From Symsagittifera roscoffensis (lineage: Eukaryota; Xenacoelomorpha; Acoela; Convolutidae), in assembly GCF_963678635.1 (NCBI RefSeq), contig NC_087062.1, forward strand, positions 81,012,751 through 81,076,750: a DNA stretch of 64,000 nt, read 5' to 3'. A program made the translations under genes and the position numbers. Positions 24,201 through 36,200 of this stretch are shown piece after piece; positions within the stretch are counted from its first letter, which is position 1; the number at the start of each line of letters is the position of its first letter. Below the pieces are notes generated by a model. That model made no database searches. It was not told the DNA's origin and was given only the letters and a program-made list of their open reading frames with translations.

Positions 24201-27200
24201 TAATTTCAATTGTCAAATGATATTTGTTTTAGTAATTCGAGAAATAAAGAAGCACGAAATTCACAATGACATGAGAAACGGAATTTTCAAATTAATTCAA
24301 CCGTTAGATTACGTGCACTTTTTTTTCTCAGTATTTTTTGTAAGGGTAAGTTTGCCCCAAAGATAAATTTGCCAGCACCAGTTTTCAGCAACCACTTTGA
24401 GAAACTGTTTTTGATTTTGAAAAAGTTCAAGCAAGTATAACTTTTAGGAGAGTTATCCTCTGCGGTTCCCTAATTTCAATCAAAAAATTTTTTTCTGAAA
24501 ATTTTGGCTTAGAATGGTACAAACAAAATTTTTACAAGGTAGTAGTTAGCTTGAAACTCATAGACAAGTTAACTAGAGTGCAGTTTTTTAAGTTTCTATA
24601 ATTAATTTTCTGAGAAATAAGCTGGCGAAATTGGGGTTCCTCGTTTTGTCTTTTCAACGGTGAGTTTTTTCAAAGTTATCAAAAATTTTAATACCTTGTG
24701 AGTAATCTATGAACTATGAAGTTCATTCTCGTTGATGATGCTTTTCAAAAATTTTTTGACCTAAATAATTCTAAAGTGTTTTAATTTTTTTAATTTTTTA
24801 TTTTTTTGCAAATTAATTGATCAGAATGGGTTGGGTGCTATGCATTTCAAAGCTTCTTCGGTCATCATTCAAAATGACTTCTACGTGTCGAGTTAATCGG
24901 ACATGTTGTTTTACACTTTAGCATTACTTTGAACGCTTAAAGCCAGCGAGTAAGTGTTATAATAAATAGAACTTCAAACTGTAAAAATTAGTTTTACACC
25001 ATTGGGTTTCCTCTTGTTGTTCCAACTTTCGATACGAAAGTAACGGAATATTTGTGCTCGGGTTGGGTTTTTTTCTTCAGACAAATTTCGACTTTTTAAC
25101 TAGCCATTTTGGACGTAATTTTTTTATATCATTCAAAAGGTAGTGTTGTCCTGAGCTCAAATTTGAAAAGATATTTCACCTGTGATCATTTTTCGTAAAG
25201 TTATGGGGGTTTAAAAATTGCCATTTTGGCCAATTTGGGACAATTAACGCGCGATATATTTCGCGCTATTAACGCGTAAGCGGAGAATTGGCTCTTTTCC
25301 AGTTTCCCCCTCTTTCAAAATACCGAGTTTTTTTTGTTTTACGTGTTATTACGGCTAAACGCGTGATGTTACGCTGTAAAGTATGAAGAAAAAATCTGTT
25401 CAGAATTGTCAAATTGTTCACCACGCCAAATTTCATTGCATTATGACAAGGTTAAATAAGCTTTTCAAAGTTGAATTTGAAAGGGGGGACTGGAAAAGAG
25501 CCCAAGTTTGTTCACCATGTCCAATTTCATTGCATTGTGATTGTGTTAAATCACTTTTTCAAAAATCAAATTGAACTTTGGGGTAGGGGAAGATGAAAGG
25601 GCCTCAGTATTTTTTCGAATTATGCTTTGAACAAGGTTTGACGGCTCTTTTCCAGTTCCCCCCTTTCATTTTTTCTGAAATTCATTAGATTAAAGTCTTT
25701 TTAAAATAATTTTTAATGTTATAAACTGCATTAAAACGTGTCAGCGTGAACAGCTGAACAAATTTTCACAACCTTTCGAACATGAAAATTGCCGTGTGAA
25801 CAACTTTTGAACATCTCGTTTTGTAATTTAACAAAGGGGGGGAACTGGAAAAGAGCCGGTTTGACGTAGTTATTTTTATATAGGGTGTTTCTGTCGACTT
25901 TTATGTTTTGTATATTCTGTCGAGAAAAGTTTATATGTTTTAAAAGCTATCAGTACAACATTTGCGAGAGCAAGCGTATTGTTATCGTGAACTAGACTTT
26001 TTAACCTAAAAAATTTTTCTTACATATCTGTAAAAAGATGAACTCGCTTAAATGTTGAACCATTGCTTCCAGAATCCTTCTCAATTGGTCCAGAATTAAC
26101 CGGTGCGGTTTTCCACCCGATCCAATGGTCTTGTTTTCGATGCCCGGCTGATTCAGGTTTAATTTTGTACAAATTGAGTTTTTTTGGGAAAAACTGAATT
26201 GTCCGATTTTTTTAGCTAATTTTTTGCCGGCTTAAAGCCTGGAATTATTAGCTTAGTCACCCTATTTTGCATAGACCTGCAGTGCGTGAAAACAAATTTG
26301 GGTCTGAGCGTTTGAGTGTTTTGCTCTTTTTACTCCTCCCCCCCCCCCCCACATTTGATTTTCAGTTTGGAAAAACTATTTTTTTTGTTGTAATATTGAA
26401 GTGGAATTTCGCATGGTTAGCTACCTAACTTTTTTATTTACATTTGTTCAACATACCTTATATCGTAACATTACGCATTCAGTCATAATAACTCCACGAA
26501 CAAGTGAGAAATTGGAAAAATTGAAATGGGGGATTGGGTGAAAAATGCTCATTTTTCGTAACCTAGAACATTTATTAAAGACAAAAATATAAAAATTTCG
26601 GTGGATCAATTTTTTTGACAAAAAATCCGTTTTTTCTGCTGATTTTATCTCATTTATTGTCGGCTAGTTTTCCATGCTATCCTTGTGTGCTATATTTGGT
26701 GCTAGAGTTTTCTAATCTAGATATTTTTGAATGCACAATTAGATCAAAAATTAAATTCAGATAAAATCGAGTGGTTTATCTTAATATCTTAAAGCCGTTC
26801 AGTCTTTTTCGATAAGACGAATTAAAAAAACGCTAAATGTCAGAAAAATTGACTCAAAGTTTAGTTTTAGAAGAAGTTATGGCTTTTTCCCTACCTTTCA
26901 ATTTCCTGTTTTTTCGGCTTATTTTCCGTGTTTTTTTTCAAATGCAATTTATATTATCTGGCACGCGTTTTAAGGGTAGCATGTGCTGAAATTTTTCAAG
27001 AGTGGGTTTTTCGAAGAAAAAAAATTAAAAGTTGTCGAACTTTTTTAGGTGCAAACATTTGAAAAAAAACAGGCTAAAATGACGTTTTGAGCATGTTTAA
27101 AAACATAGCTGTGCAAAAAAATTACGTTTTTGTCGCGCGCTCTCCCCTCAAATATAGTAATACTGGCGCCAAAGGCGCCACTAATAAATTTTTGGTGTTG

Positions 27201-30200
27201 GTCTGCCAAAAAGGGATCTCGTTAAAATAAAGTTAAGGAGGCCCTCTGGAAAAACTTGACGACCAGAATTGAGGGAAGAGAAACAATCTATCCGGCCTTC
27301 TACTGCGCTTCAAGCTGTTTGTTTCTAAAGCTTGTTTTTTAAATAATTTTCGATTCAAATAGTTTTTGCTATAATTGAATTTTATTCTGAAGTTTTTTTT
27401 TCGTTTAAACGGGTTCAGCTTATGTTATACTGGCTTAATCAACTTATGATGCGTAGTTTCTGGGGCTAATATTTCAATGTTTTTGACTGCTTCAGTAGGA
27501 GGGGTCTTAAAAATTTTACAAAGTAAAGTTTTTCCACGAACGATGCATAATGCAATATGTTGAGTTGTATCATAAGTGTTGCAAAGCTTTTTTTTATTGT
27601 TGTTAAAAAACAGTGAATCTTGACATGATGATTAAACAGCTCTTTTTCACTTCCCCGACATTTTAAAATTTAAATTTGATTTTTTTTTTACTTTTTTCAA
27701 ATGTGATTGATGAATCTTTGCCTGGCGATCAAACAAAATATTTTTAACAATTTTTTCTTTATAATTTACAACGTAACATCATGCATTCAGCCATAATAAC
27801 ACGTATGACTTCTAAGAAAAAGGAAATGAAATGTGTGGTGAAATGGAAAAGAACAAACTGAATAATTGCGAACCAGTTTTTTTTTTCACGCGTTTAGCTA
27901 CAATAACATGTAAAACAACCACAAGAAAAATAAAATATGAAAACTGGGATGGAAGGACAAATTCGAAATTATTTAGTAGAAATGGCGCTACTGATTTAAA
28001 ATAAGCTGTAATTAACTATTTTCCGAAGCAGCTAATAGCTACGTCTCAGAAAAATAGTTTTCTTGCTTAATCACAGCTACCAGATTTCCAGATTTTCTTT
28101 TTTTTATTTTGTAAATCAGTTCGCAAAAGATGTTTGATTCTGCAGTGAGTAACTACATGTTTTTTGAAAACTTTTTCACTAAAGCCCTGAGCAAAAAAAT
28201 CGTCTCTTTTCTTTTTTGCCATTTTTGAATTTCAATTTAGAACAAAAACAAGCGATTACTGTGCAAGATTACTGTGCCAGTAGCATTGTTCCAATAAACA
28301 ACCATACTCTTAAAAAATTACAGTTTCTTTTTAAAATAGTGTCGTTTTTTTCTGTTAGTGTGATAAAAAAAATCTAAAGAAAAAAATAGAAAACAGGCAA
28401 ATGCGACAAGTTTAGTCAAATAGGCCAACTGGAAACGAGAGTTGGAATGTAGTCGGGTTGTCATCTCCTTTGCTGCTCGATCCTGGGGCTATAAGAAATA
28501 TTTACTTACTGCATTTATATAATTTCTTCTTCTTCGTTAATTTTTTAGTTATGACTTATTATTAATTGTTATCGCAAAAGCGTTTTTATTTTAGTTTGGT
28601 TACTTTAAAAGAGTCGCTCACACTAGAGCATCTCTCTGCAAAAATAGAGTGTGGGTGATAAAGCGTGGTTGTAGCGCGGTGGGCTAGGCCGGCTGTAGAG
28701 CATGCTCAGGACGTCCCTCTGGTTGGTGAGGCCAGGAGTGGGCTATATTTTATGGTCTCTTTATGCAGAGTCTCTTTATACGTTCAAACTTTTGTTACAT
28801 TTTCATTACAGTTTTTCTCTTTTTTGTTTTTGTTGTGTCCTTTTTTCAAAAGTAGAATAATTTGTTTTGGGTTTGACTTTCGACTTTTTTGTGTTTCATT
28901 TGGTTTTAATAAAACTTGAAAGTGGTTTTCAAAAGAATAATTTATCCAGTCGCACCAGATGAGTTATGACCTTTGGCCTGTACTCATAGAGTAATTTCAG
29001 ATAAGGTACACCGTCTGTTCGTCACGATATCTTATTTTCGGCCGGAATTAGTCTAAGATTAGTCTAATACCAATCTTAATCTTACTCTTATATCTCCTAG
29101 TCTCAGTAGATCTAGTGTATACTGGTTTTCGCGAAATAGTTCTCGGAGTTTACCCAGAAGGAGAACAACTGTATTCAAAGACTTATTCAACTTGTTCTGG
29201 TGCTGAAACTACAAGTAGTTTCAGCACTTACAAATAAGTGTCAATTTTAGAGATGGAATATGATTGGTTAGTTAGTATTATTTTATAGTGATAGTTTGAT
29301 CAATAATAAAATTGCTTTATAAATACTAGTTCAGAACTGGTTCCAATAGGCAGCGTTTTTCGTTCTCTTTTTTTTTTGTTTTGATCTGACCACTCCTCAA
29401 AAGGGCGTGAAGAAATTATGACATTCGTGTATTTTTTCGGTACTTATTTTAGGGACGTGAAACAAAACTCAAAGGGCTGAAGTATGGTATGAGATTAAAA
29501 CCTTGTTTTGTCGAAGTTTGAATTGTATTTTTTTTAATGTCTCTTTAGTGTCCAGACAAAACTGGCCTGAGTATTCCTATTATAGCCTAACAGCCTTGTA
29601 ACAACTAGAGTGGTTTATTTCGTAAGGCGGTTCTTTTTCTTTCCCTCTATCCATCTCGATTCAGAATGAATTTCGTGGTGTAACGAATCATTTCTCAAGC
29701 TGGGATTTGAAGACAAAAATGATTATCATCATGCCACTTTTTACAATACTCGGACAATGTAAACAAGGATTACCGGTTACTGCGCAAGTAGCACAGAATG
29801 TTCCGACCACAGTCTTTAAAAATACAAAAATGTTTTCTCAAATTGGTTTCGTTTTTTTTCTGCATGTTCTGAACAAGAAAAATAGAACTTAGGCATTTTT
29901 GAGAGTACCCGGGTTGACCTCCATAGAAAAAACGCTTATCATACAATTCAATACAAAAAATGTCTTATCATACAATTCCATGCATGGATTCTATGGAAAA
30001 ATTAATTATCCTAACGGATTTTTGGTTATGAAAATTGTATGATAAGCATTTTTTCATTGATTTTTTTTCAGCAAAACCTTTAAAAAGAATTTTTTTGTAA
30101 GTTTAAATGAGCTTCGTTCGTTTTCTGATTGAGTTAGATCAAGTTGGCACATTTTTTTCCATTTTTTTGACAAAAAATGTTTATCATACGATTTCCATTC

Positions 30201-33200
30201 TATGAAAATGGTGTGATAAACATTTTTTCGATAAACAAAATTTTAGCCGCGACACAAGTAATTTTGAAAATTTGCCCCAAATTTTTTTTCAACCGCAAAT
30301 CGAATTTTCTACGCAAACAAACACTTTCCGAAAAAAAAAAATTTGCATGCAAAATTTAATTTTTTGTGTGCATAACGTAATCCTTAATAATATTGGCTTT
30401 TTTACATTAATGAGTTTGTTACTTTTGTTATATCATTTGTGAAAGACAGCCCGAAGACAATTCAGGTCGTTTTCTATGCATTGTAAAAGCAAGACCGTCC
30501 AGCTTTTAGTACTTTGAGTAACCAAGGTCTTTGTCACTTGGGTTCGGTTGCAAACAGAACTCAAATTGTTTCAGAAAATAAAATTAGAAACAAAAAAACA
30601 ACTTTTTGGTTTAAGGCAAAAACATCTATCATACAATTCCACTTAATCGAAAAAATGGCTATCATACAATTCCATTGTATGGAAAAAATGGTTATCATGT
30701 AATTTTCATACGATTTTTTTTATTCTATGGAATTGAATGGAATCGTATGATAAGCATTTTTTCCATAGTATCGAATTGTAAAATAAGCATTTTTTGTCAA
30801 CCCGGGCAATAGTAAAATAATTGAATTGGAAAACAGTTTTTGAAGAAAAATGACAAAAAAAAACAAACAAAAAATTTAGAAAAAAAATTCAAACATTTTT
30901 CCAAATTTTTTTGCCGAAAACTTTTGAATTTTCAAGTTTTTGATTCCCAAAATTGCGCTAAAAAACTCCAAAAACTACCTTTATCAGAGTAAAACTAAGT
31001 TTTCACGGCTTAAATTAAGCTTAAATAAGCTATTGCAATTAATAAATGTCTCACTAAATAGTGCGAAATTAGAACCAAAATCAAAAATTAGAGCAAAAAG
31101 CAAAATTTTTAATGACGTTCGAATCACGACTGAAAAGGCTTTAACATGATATATCACTCAACCTTGTTTGATGATTATTTGTGGTAGCTGATTTTGTGTC
31201 GAAAACAAAAAAAACTAAAACACACCCGAATCCAAAGTTCCTCCCCATTTTCAATGGTCGGAACAAAAAAGTCATGTTCATATGCTTGTAAAAAGTGGTA
31301 GGTGGGGGAAGGAAGAAGAGTCACTTTAGCAATCACACTGAGATTTTACCCTTGTTGGGCTAAAGATTTGAACGCGGTTGTAACGGAAACGACCCTTAAC
31401 CGTACTCGTTTTGTTCTACCTTTGTTTTGTTTTTTGATTTTTCTTACAGTCAATAAAGTTGTCTCGCTTTTTAATTTATGAAGGCTTTTAAATGTTCGTC
31501 TTCTTAAATTGTTTTTTTTTTTGAAAAAAAAAATTGCTATTGTATACCGCAAAACTAACATTTGTTTTTGTTTCTTCAAAATATTCGGTGTGTTGAAGGG
31601 TTCTCATGGCTCAAGCTTGAAATGGTGACATCTCATTGTACTATTTGGTGAAGTTTTAGCAATTCTGTTTGTCTTTTGACTTCGTTCATTTATTTTTTCT
31701 TTTTCAATTATTATTTTTTGGTTCTTCTTGTTAACCTATTAGCGGAGCTTGTGTTATGAAACGATTGCTTTTTCAATAAAAGAAGGCTACGTTTTATTGC
31801 AAAAGTGTCCACCTAAAAGTGTAATTATAAACCATTATAATGGATTTTTCTTTCATTTTATAATTCATTATAATCTATTATTTCTCATTGAACTCCAGAG
31901 CGGGTAGTTATAGCGTCATGTCATTCGCCCAATCATGTAATGAATTCAAAAGTAATGAAAAAGAAGTGCTTCAGAGACTGACGAAGTGGACTGGAAAAGA
32001 GCCAATTTAAATCGAACATTTAAACCAATTTTAACTAGAGATTAAAAAAGGAAAAGAGCCGTTGAAATTTGGGATATTCGAAAAGATTAAGTCCTATTAT
32101 CGCTTCCAATTCTTTTTTTTTGTTTTTCTTTGTAGAAGTAGATAGAAGAGATGTCCCAATACCTTATTGATGGTTATTTTAGCTGAACCCAGTGAAAAAA
32201 AAATCTAACATTTGAGGTATGCGATCAACTGCGTTCGAATAAAAAATATATATTTTTTTGTCAATTCTGTGCCCTTTAAACATAATTGTGCCTAGTTGAT
32301 TTTTTCGTCATGAGAAATTGATGCTATGAGCCAAGCCAAACCCAATTCGTTTTAGTTGTTTCCAGTTCCTCAAAATTTAAATTCAGGGGCTCAGGTTTAA
32401 ATATGTACTTTGAGTGATTTCTTAGGCAGCTTAAATGCTCAATTAGTATTTGCTAGATAGATTGTTGGCATGTTTACAGACTAGGACAAAAAAAGTCCAT
32501 ATATTCAAACTTTGGCTCTTATCCAGTTTTGCGCTTCGTGAATTGTGACTTATACTTTCGATCACTTTGTTTTATTAAACGACAAAAAATTTTACGTTTT
32601 TTAAATGAAGGTTTTAAAGGCGTTTTTAAACAATAAAACAAAGTTTTAATAAACAATTTCTTATTGAAAAGAGCAGAAGCCTGGAAAAGAGCCGAGTTAA
32701 TTTTAAGCAAGGGAAGTAAGGCAAACAAAAGTCCTCCTAGAAATGTGTCTGCAAAAGCAAATGCTACGAGGAAAAAAGGCGACCAGAAATCACCAAACTC
32801 TAATATACGCAAAAATAAAAACCCGCAAAACAATATAACTCAGGAAAAATCTCCAAAAAGAAAACCCCTGAGCCCTAGTCGAAATTCTCATAAGGGAAGG
32901 TCGCCAAGGACAAATTCTTCTAAGGCAAAGTCGCCACGGAGAAATTCTCCTAAGGCAAAGTCGCCAAGGAGAAAATCTCCTAAGGGAAAATCGCCGAGAG
33001 CGAAATCCCCTGAAGGCAAATCGCCGAAGCGAAATTCTCCAAGGGGAAAATCTCCGGGAGAAAAATCTTTGAAAGGAAAATTTCGCAGTGAAAGGTCGCC
33101 AAAAAATAAAAATAAGGCCCCTAAAAGTCCCCGAAAAATCAACCTAAATGTGCGTAGGGGAAAATCACCCAACAAAAAGTCACCTGGCCGAAAATCGCCC

Positions 33201-36200
33201 AGGGGTAACTCGCCCAGAAATAAATCCCCACGAAATAAATCACCTCGAGGTAAATCACCGAACAACCGCAATAAGTCGCCTAGGAGTCCCCAGAGAGGTT
33301 CGCCCAAAGGCGGAAACAAGTCCTCCCCGAACAGAGGCGGGAAGTCTCCCCAGGGTCGAGGCCGGTCTCCGAAGGGGTCCCCGAAGGGGTCCCCTAATAG
33401 GTAAGATTTTCAATGGCTCTTTTTAAAACTGTTTATTAGAAAAGAATTAACGATTTTTTTATATATATTCGCCAAATTTGAAAAAAAAAATTTAGAGTTA
33501 TATAAAAAACAAAACAATTGGTTGATAAATGTGGATCCAAATGTAGTCAAAAATGCAAAAAAAAAATTAACACAGTCGAAATGATATCTAGCATTCAATT
33601 GAAGTTAAGTTAATTTGATGGGCACCTGAATTCAGAGGCAGGGTGCGGGGAGGCGGGCACAAAGACCCAAAGGCCATCTCGAGGGGAGAGGCGAACAAAA
33701 GATGTAAGTTTCACGATTAACTTTTTTCAACATTTTTTTTCCAATCTGCGTGAAAGCTGGTGAAACTGTTTCCAAATTTCATGGCCATTTCAGTGTTCCA
33801 GACGTCCACAGATGAAATAATTAGTTTAAACTTTGTTTCAGGGATTCAGTATTTGAGGAAAGCCAAAGAGGAGTTTGAGAAAAAATGGATCAGAACACCC
33901 AAAGTAATATGAATCTTTATTTTAATCTAAATCTCTCAAGAAAGCCTTGGTTCGTAAAAATTTTAACGGCTTTTATCATGTAGGGAAATGCGAAGTTATC
34001 GGAGTTTGATGTGAAACGGACCCTGGGAACCGGTTCTTTCGGCAGAGTGATGCTAGCAAAGTACAAGCCCTCTAAGAGTGACAAGTTTTACGCCATCAAA
34101 CTGCTCGACAAACAGAAGGTAAAGCAAATTTCACCCAGTTTTCCTAGCTTTAACATAGTTTTGATCAAATATAAGTTATGAAAGTTTAGCGGCACCCAAC
34201 TCGGCGAAAAATTCAAATATCCTAAAATCCTTAAAGTTTGAAGAAAAAAAATGTTTTTTTTTTTAGATTGTGAAGTTGAAGCAAATTGACCACACGATAA
34301 TGGAGAAAAAGATTCTAGCTTGTATTCAGTTTCCTTTCATAGTGCGACAGGCATTCGCTTTCAAGGCTAGTTCCATCAAACTACGTTCACCGCCGATTTT
34401 TGCACATGCACTTAGAGAAGTCTATAAATGTCCACTGAACCTTCGATGTCATGTACCGCATTCGATATTTTGGTCGCAAGAGGCACTTAACATAGTGGTA
34501 GGAAGTTCACGTTCAGATCGTCAGATCGTGTGATCGATCCCGTGCCATGGCAATGAAAGTGTGTTAGGACTACCGCTCACTTGACCTCCAACTTTAGGGC
34601 TACCACGGTCTATGCTTGAACAGGCTGGATAGCTTTTCAAAGATTCTCTACCAATAGCAGAAAACACACTTATTATTATTAAAAATACCTGAAGTAATAT
34701 TGAGGTGAGAGTTTTTTTTTAACTCAACATGCTTCGATCCTTGTAAAATGACCCTTATTGTATTAAAAATGCCCCATTGAACAATCCATTATGTTTCAAA
34801 CTCTTGTCTTTTGTTTTTAAGATTTTTATTTTTGAGGCTTGTTTTTTGGTTTTAGGATAACAGCTATCTCTACATTGCTCTTGAGTTCGTTTCCGGTGGC
34901 GAAATGTTCACACATCTACGACGATCGGGAAAATTTGGGTTCGAAGAGCTTAAGATTAATTTCAATTCAGAAGGTTACGTAGCATTAAGTAAACAACAGC
35001 GTACTCATATTCGTCAGTAAGTAGACAAATACTATATTAACTAATCAGAATCCAGATAACAAAGCAATAGAAGTTTTTTAATTCGTACGTTTGCTTCCTT
35101 GTCTCGATTCTCATTGGTTAATTTTAGTGTTTGTCTTTTACTGACGAGTATGAATACGCGGTTGTCTTCTTACAGACCGCACTTCAATTCAGACAAAAAA
35201 AATTGTATGGCAAAAAAAAACAACTCCGATTCAGTGAATTTTTTGTTGTGTAGAGAAGTGAGAACCCGGTTTTACGCCGCCCAGGTTCTCATGGCCTTCG
35301 AGTACCTGCACTTCATGAACCTGATCTTCCGCGATTTGAAGCCAGAAAATCTCCTCATAGACCACCATGGGTATGTGAAAGTGACTGACTTTGGCTTCTG
35401 CAAGAGGATATCTGGACGCACCTGGACTCTCTGTGGAACTCCGGAATACTTGGCTCCAGAAATTATCCTCAGTAGAGTGAGTATAAACTTTAAAACTGAT
35501 TCTTTTATGATCTCTCCCTTTGTTCAAATTGCTCCCTAGTTTTTCAAACCGACTTAAGTTAACTGGTATACGACACAAATGCGCAGTGATGTATGGACGC
35601 TTTAGATTAAATTAAGGACTGGCCGGCCGAAAATGGATGATGTCATATGTTAGAACTAAGGACTAAGGGGGGATCTTCCCCAAATTTTACACTAAATATG
35701 TGGCTGTTCTTTTAAGGGCTATGGAGTGGGTGTGGACTGGTGGTCTTTTGGGGTTCTCATGTACGAGATGGCGGCTGGAAAACCGCCCTTTGAAGCACCC
35801 AAACACATACAGATGTACGAACTCATAGTGGGTGGAAAGGTAACACAAAGACACCCAGATATCAAAAATAAACCTACTTTATCGAATTTGATTTGTCTCA
35901 AAAATATTTTCAATACTTCTGAACAATGTCAGCTTTTATCATTTTCCCGACTTTTTCACAAACTCTTTGGTCTCAAGATATCGAAAAAATTGACTGTGTG
36001 CGAAAAGTGACTGTGTGCGCCTTTATGAAATCCTCAATCGAAACAAACCTGCAACAAAAAAAAATGTTTAGATAACAAATGTACGATAATTTTTTCTGCA
36101 GTACACCTTTCCCAGTGGGTTCTCGGCGGATCTGAAGGACCTCATCAGGAACATCCTGCAGGTGGACGTCACTCGGAGGTTCGGGGTGTTACGCAATGGG

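Larger units (their letters stand above)
17600..32500. other. Gene-free repeat-rich interval (part of a 20-kb intron)
   Basis: Apart from the repeats listed separately I find no exon with both a coding-like frame and splice sites on either strand. AT-rich with frequent homopolymers. If the SORBS-like gene is one unit, all of it is intron. Confidence 0.6.

Noticed and set aside
26990-27260. Possible further copy of the CAGGGGCGGAT family
   Set aside because: Only interior blocks such as GGCGCCAAAGGCGCC are seen and the ends are absent; too diverged to delimit.
28640-28765. GC-richer stretch with TAGCGCGGTGGGCTAGG, resembling a tRNA A box
   Set aside because: No B box at the proper distance and no cloverleaf; not called as tRNA or SINE.
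32888-33319. Minus-strand open frame rich in Gly, Leu, Asp and Phe
   Set aside because: Complement of the KSP repeat; openness follows from the repeat's composition.
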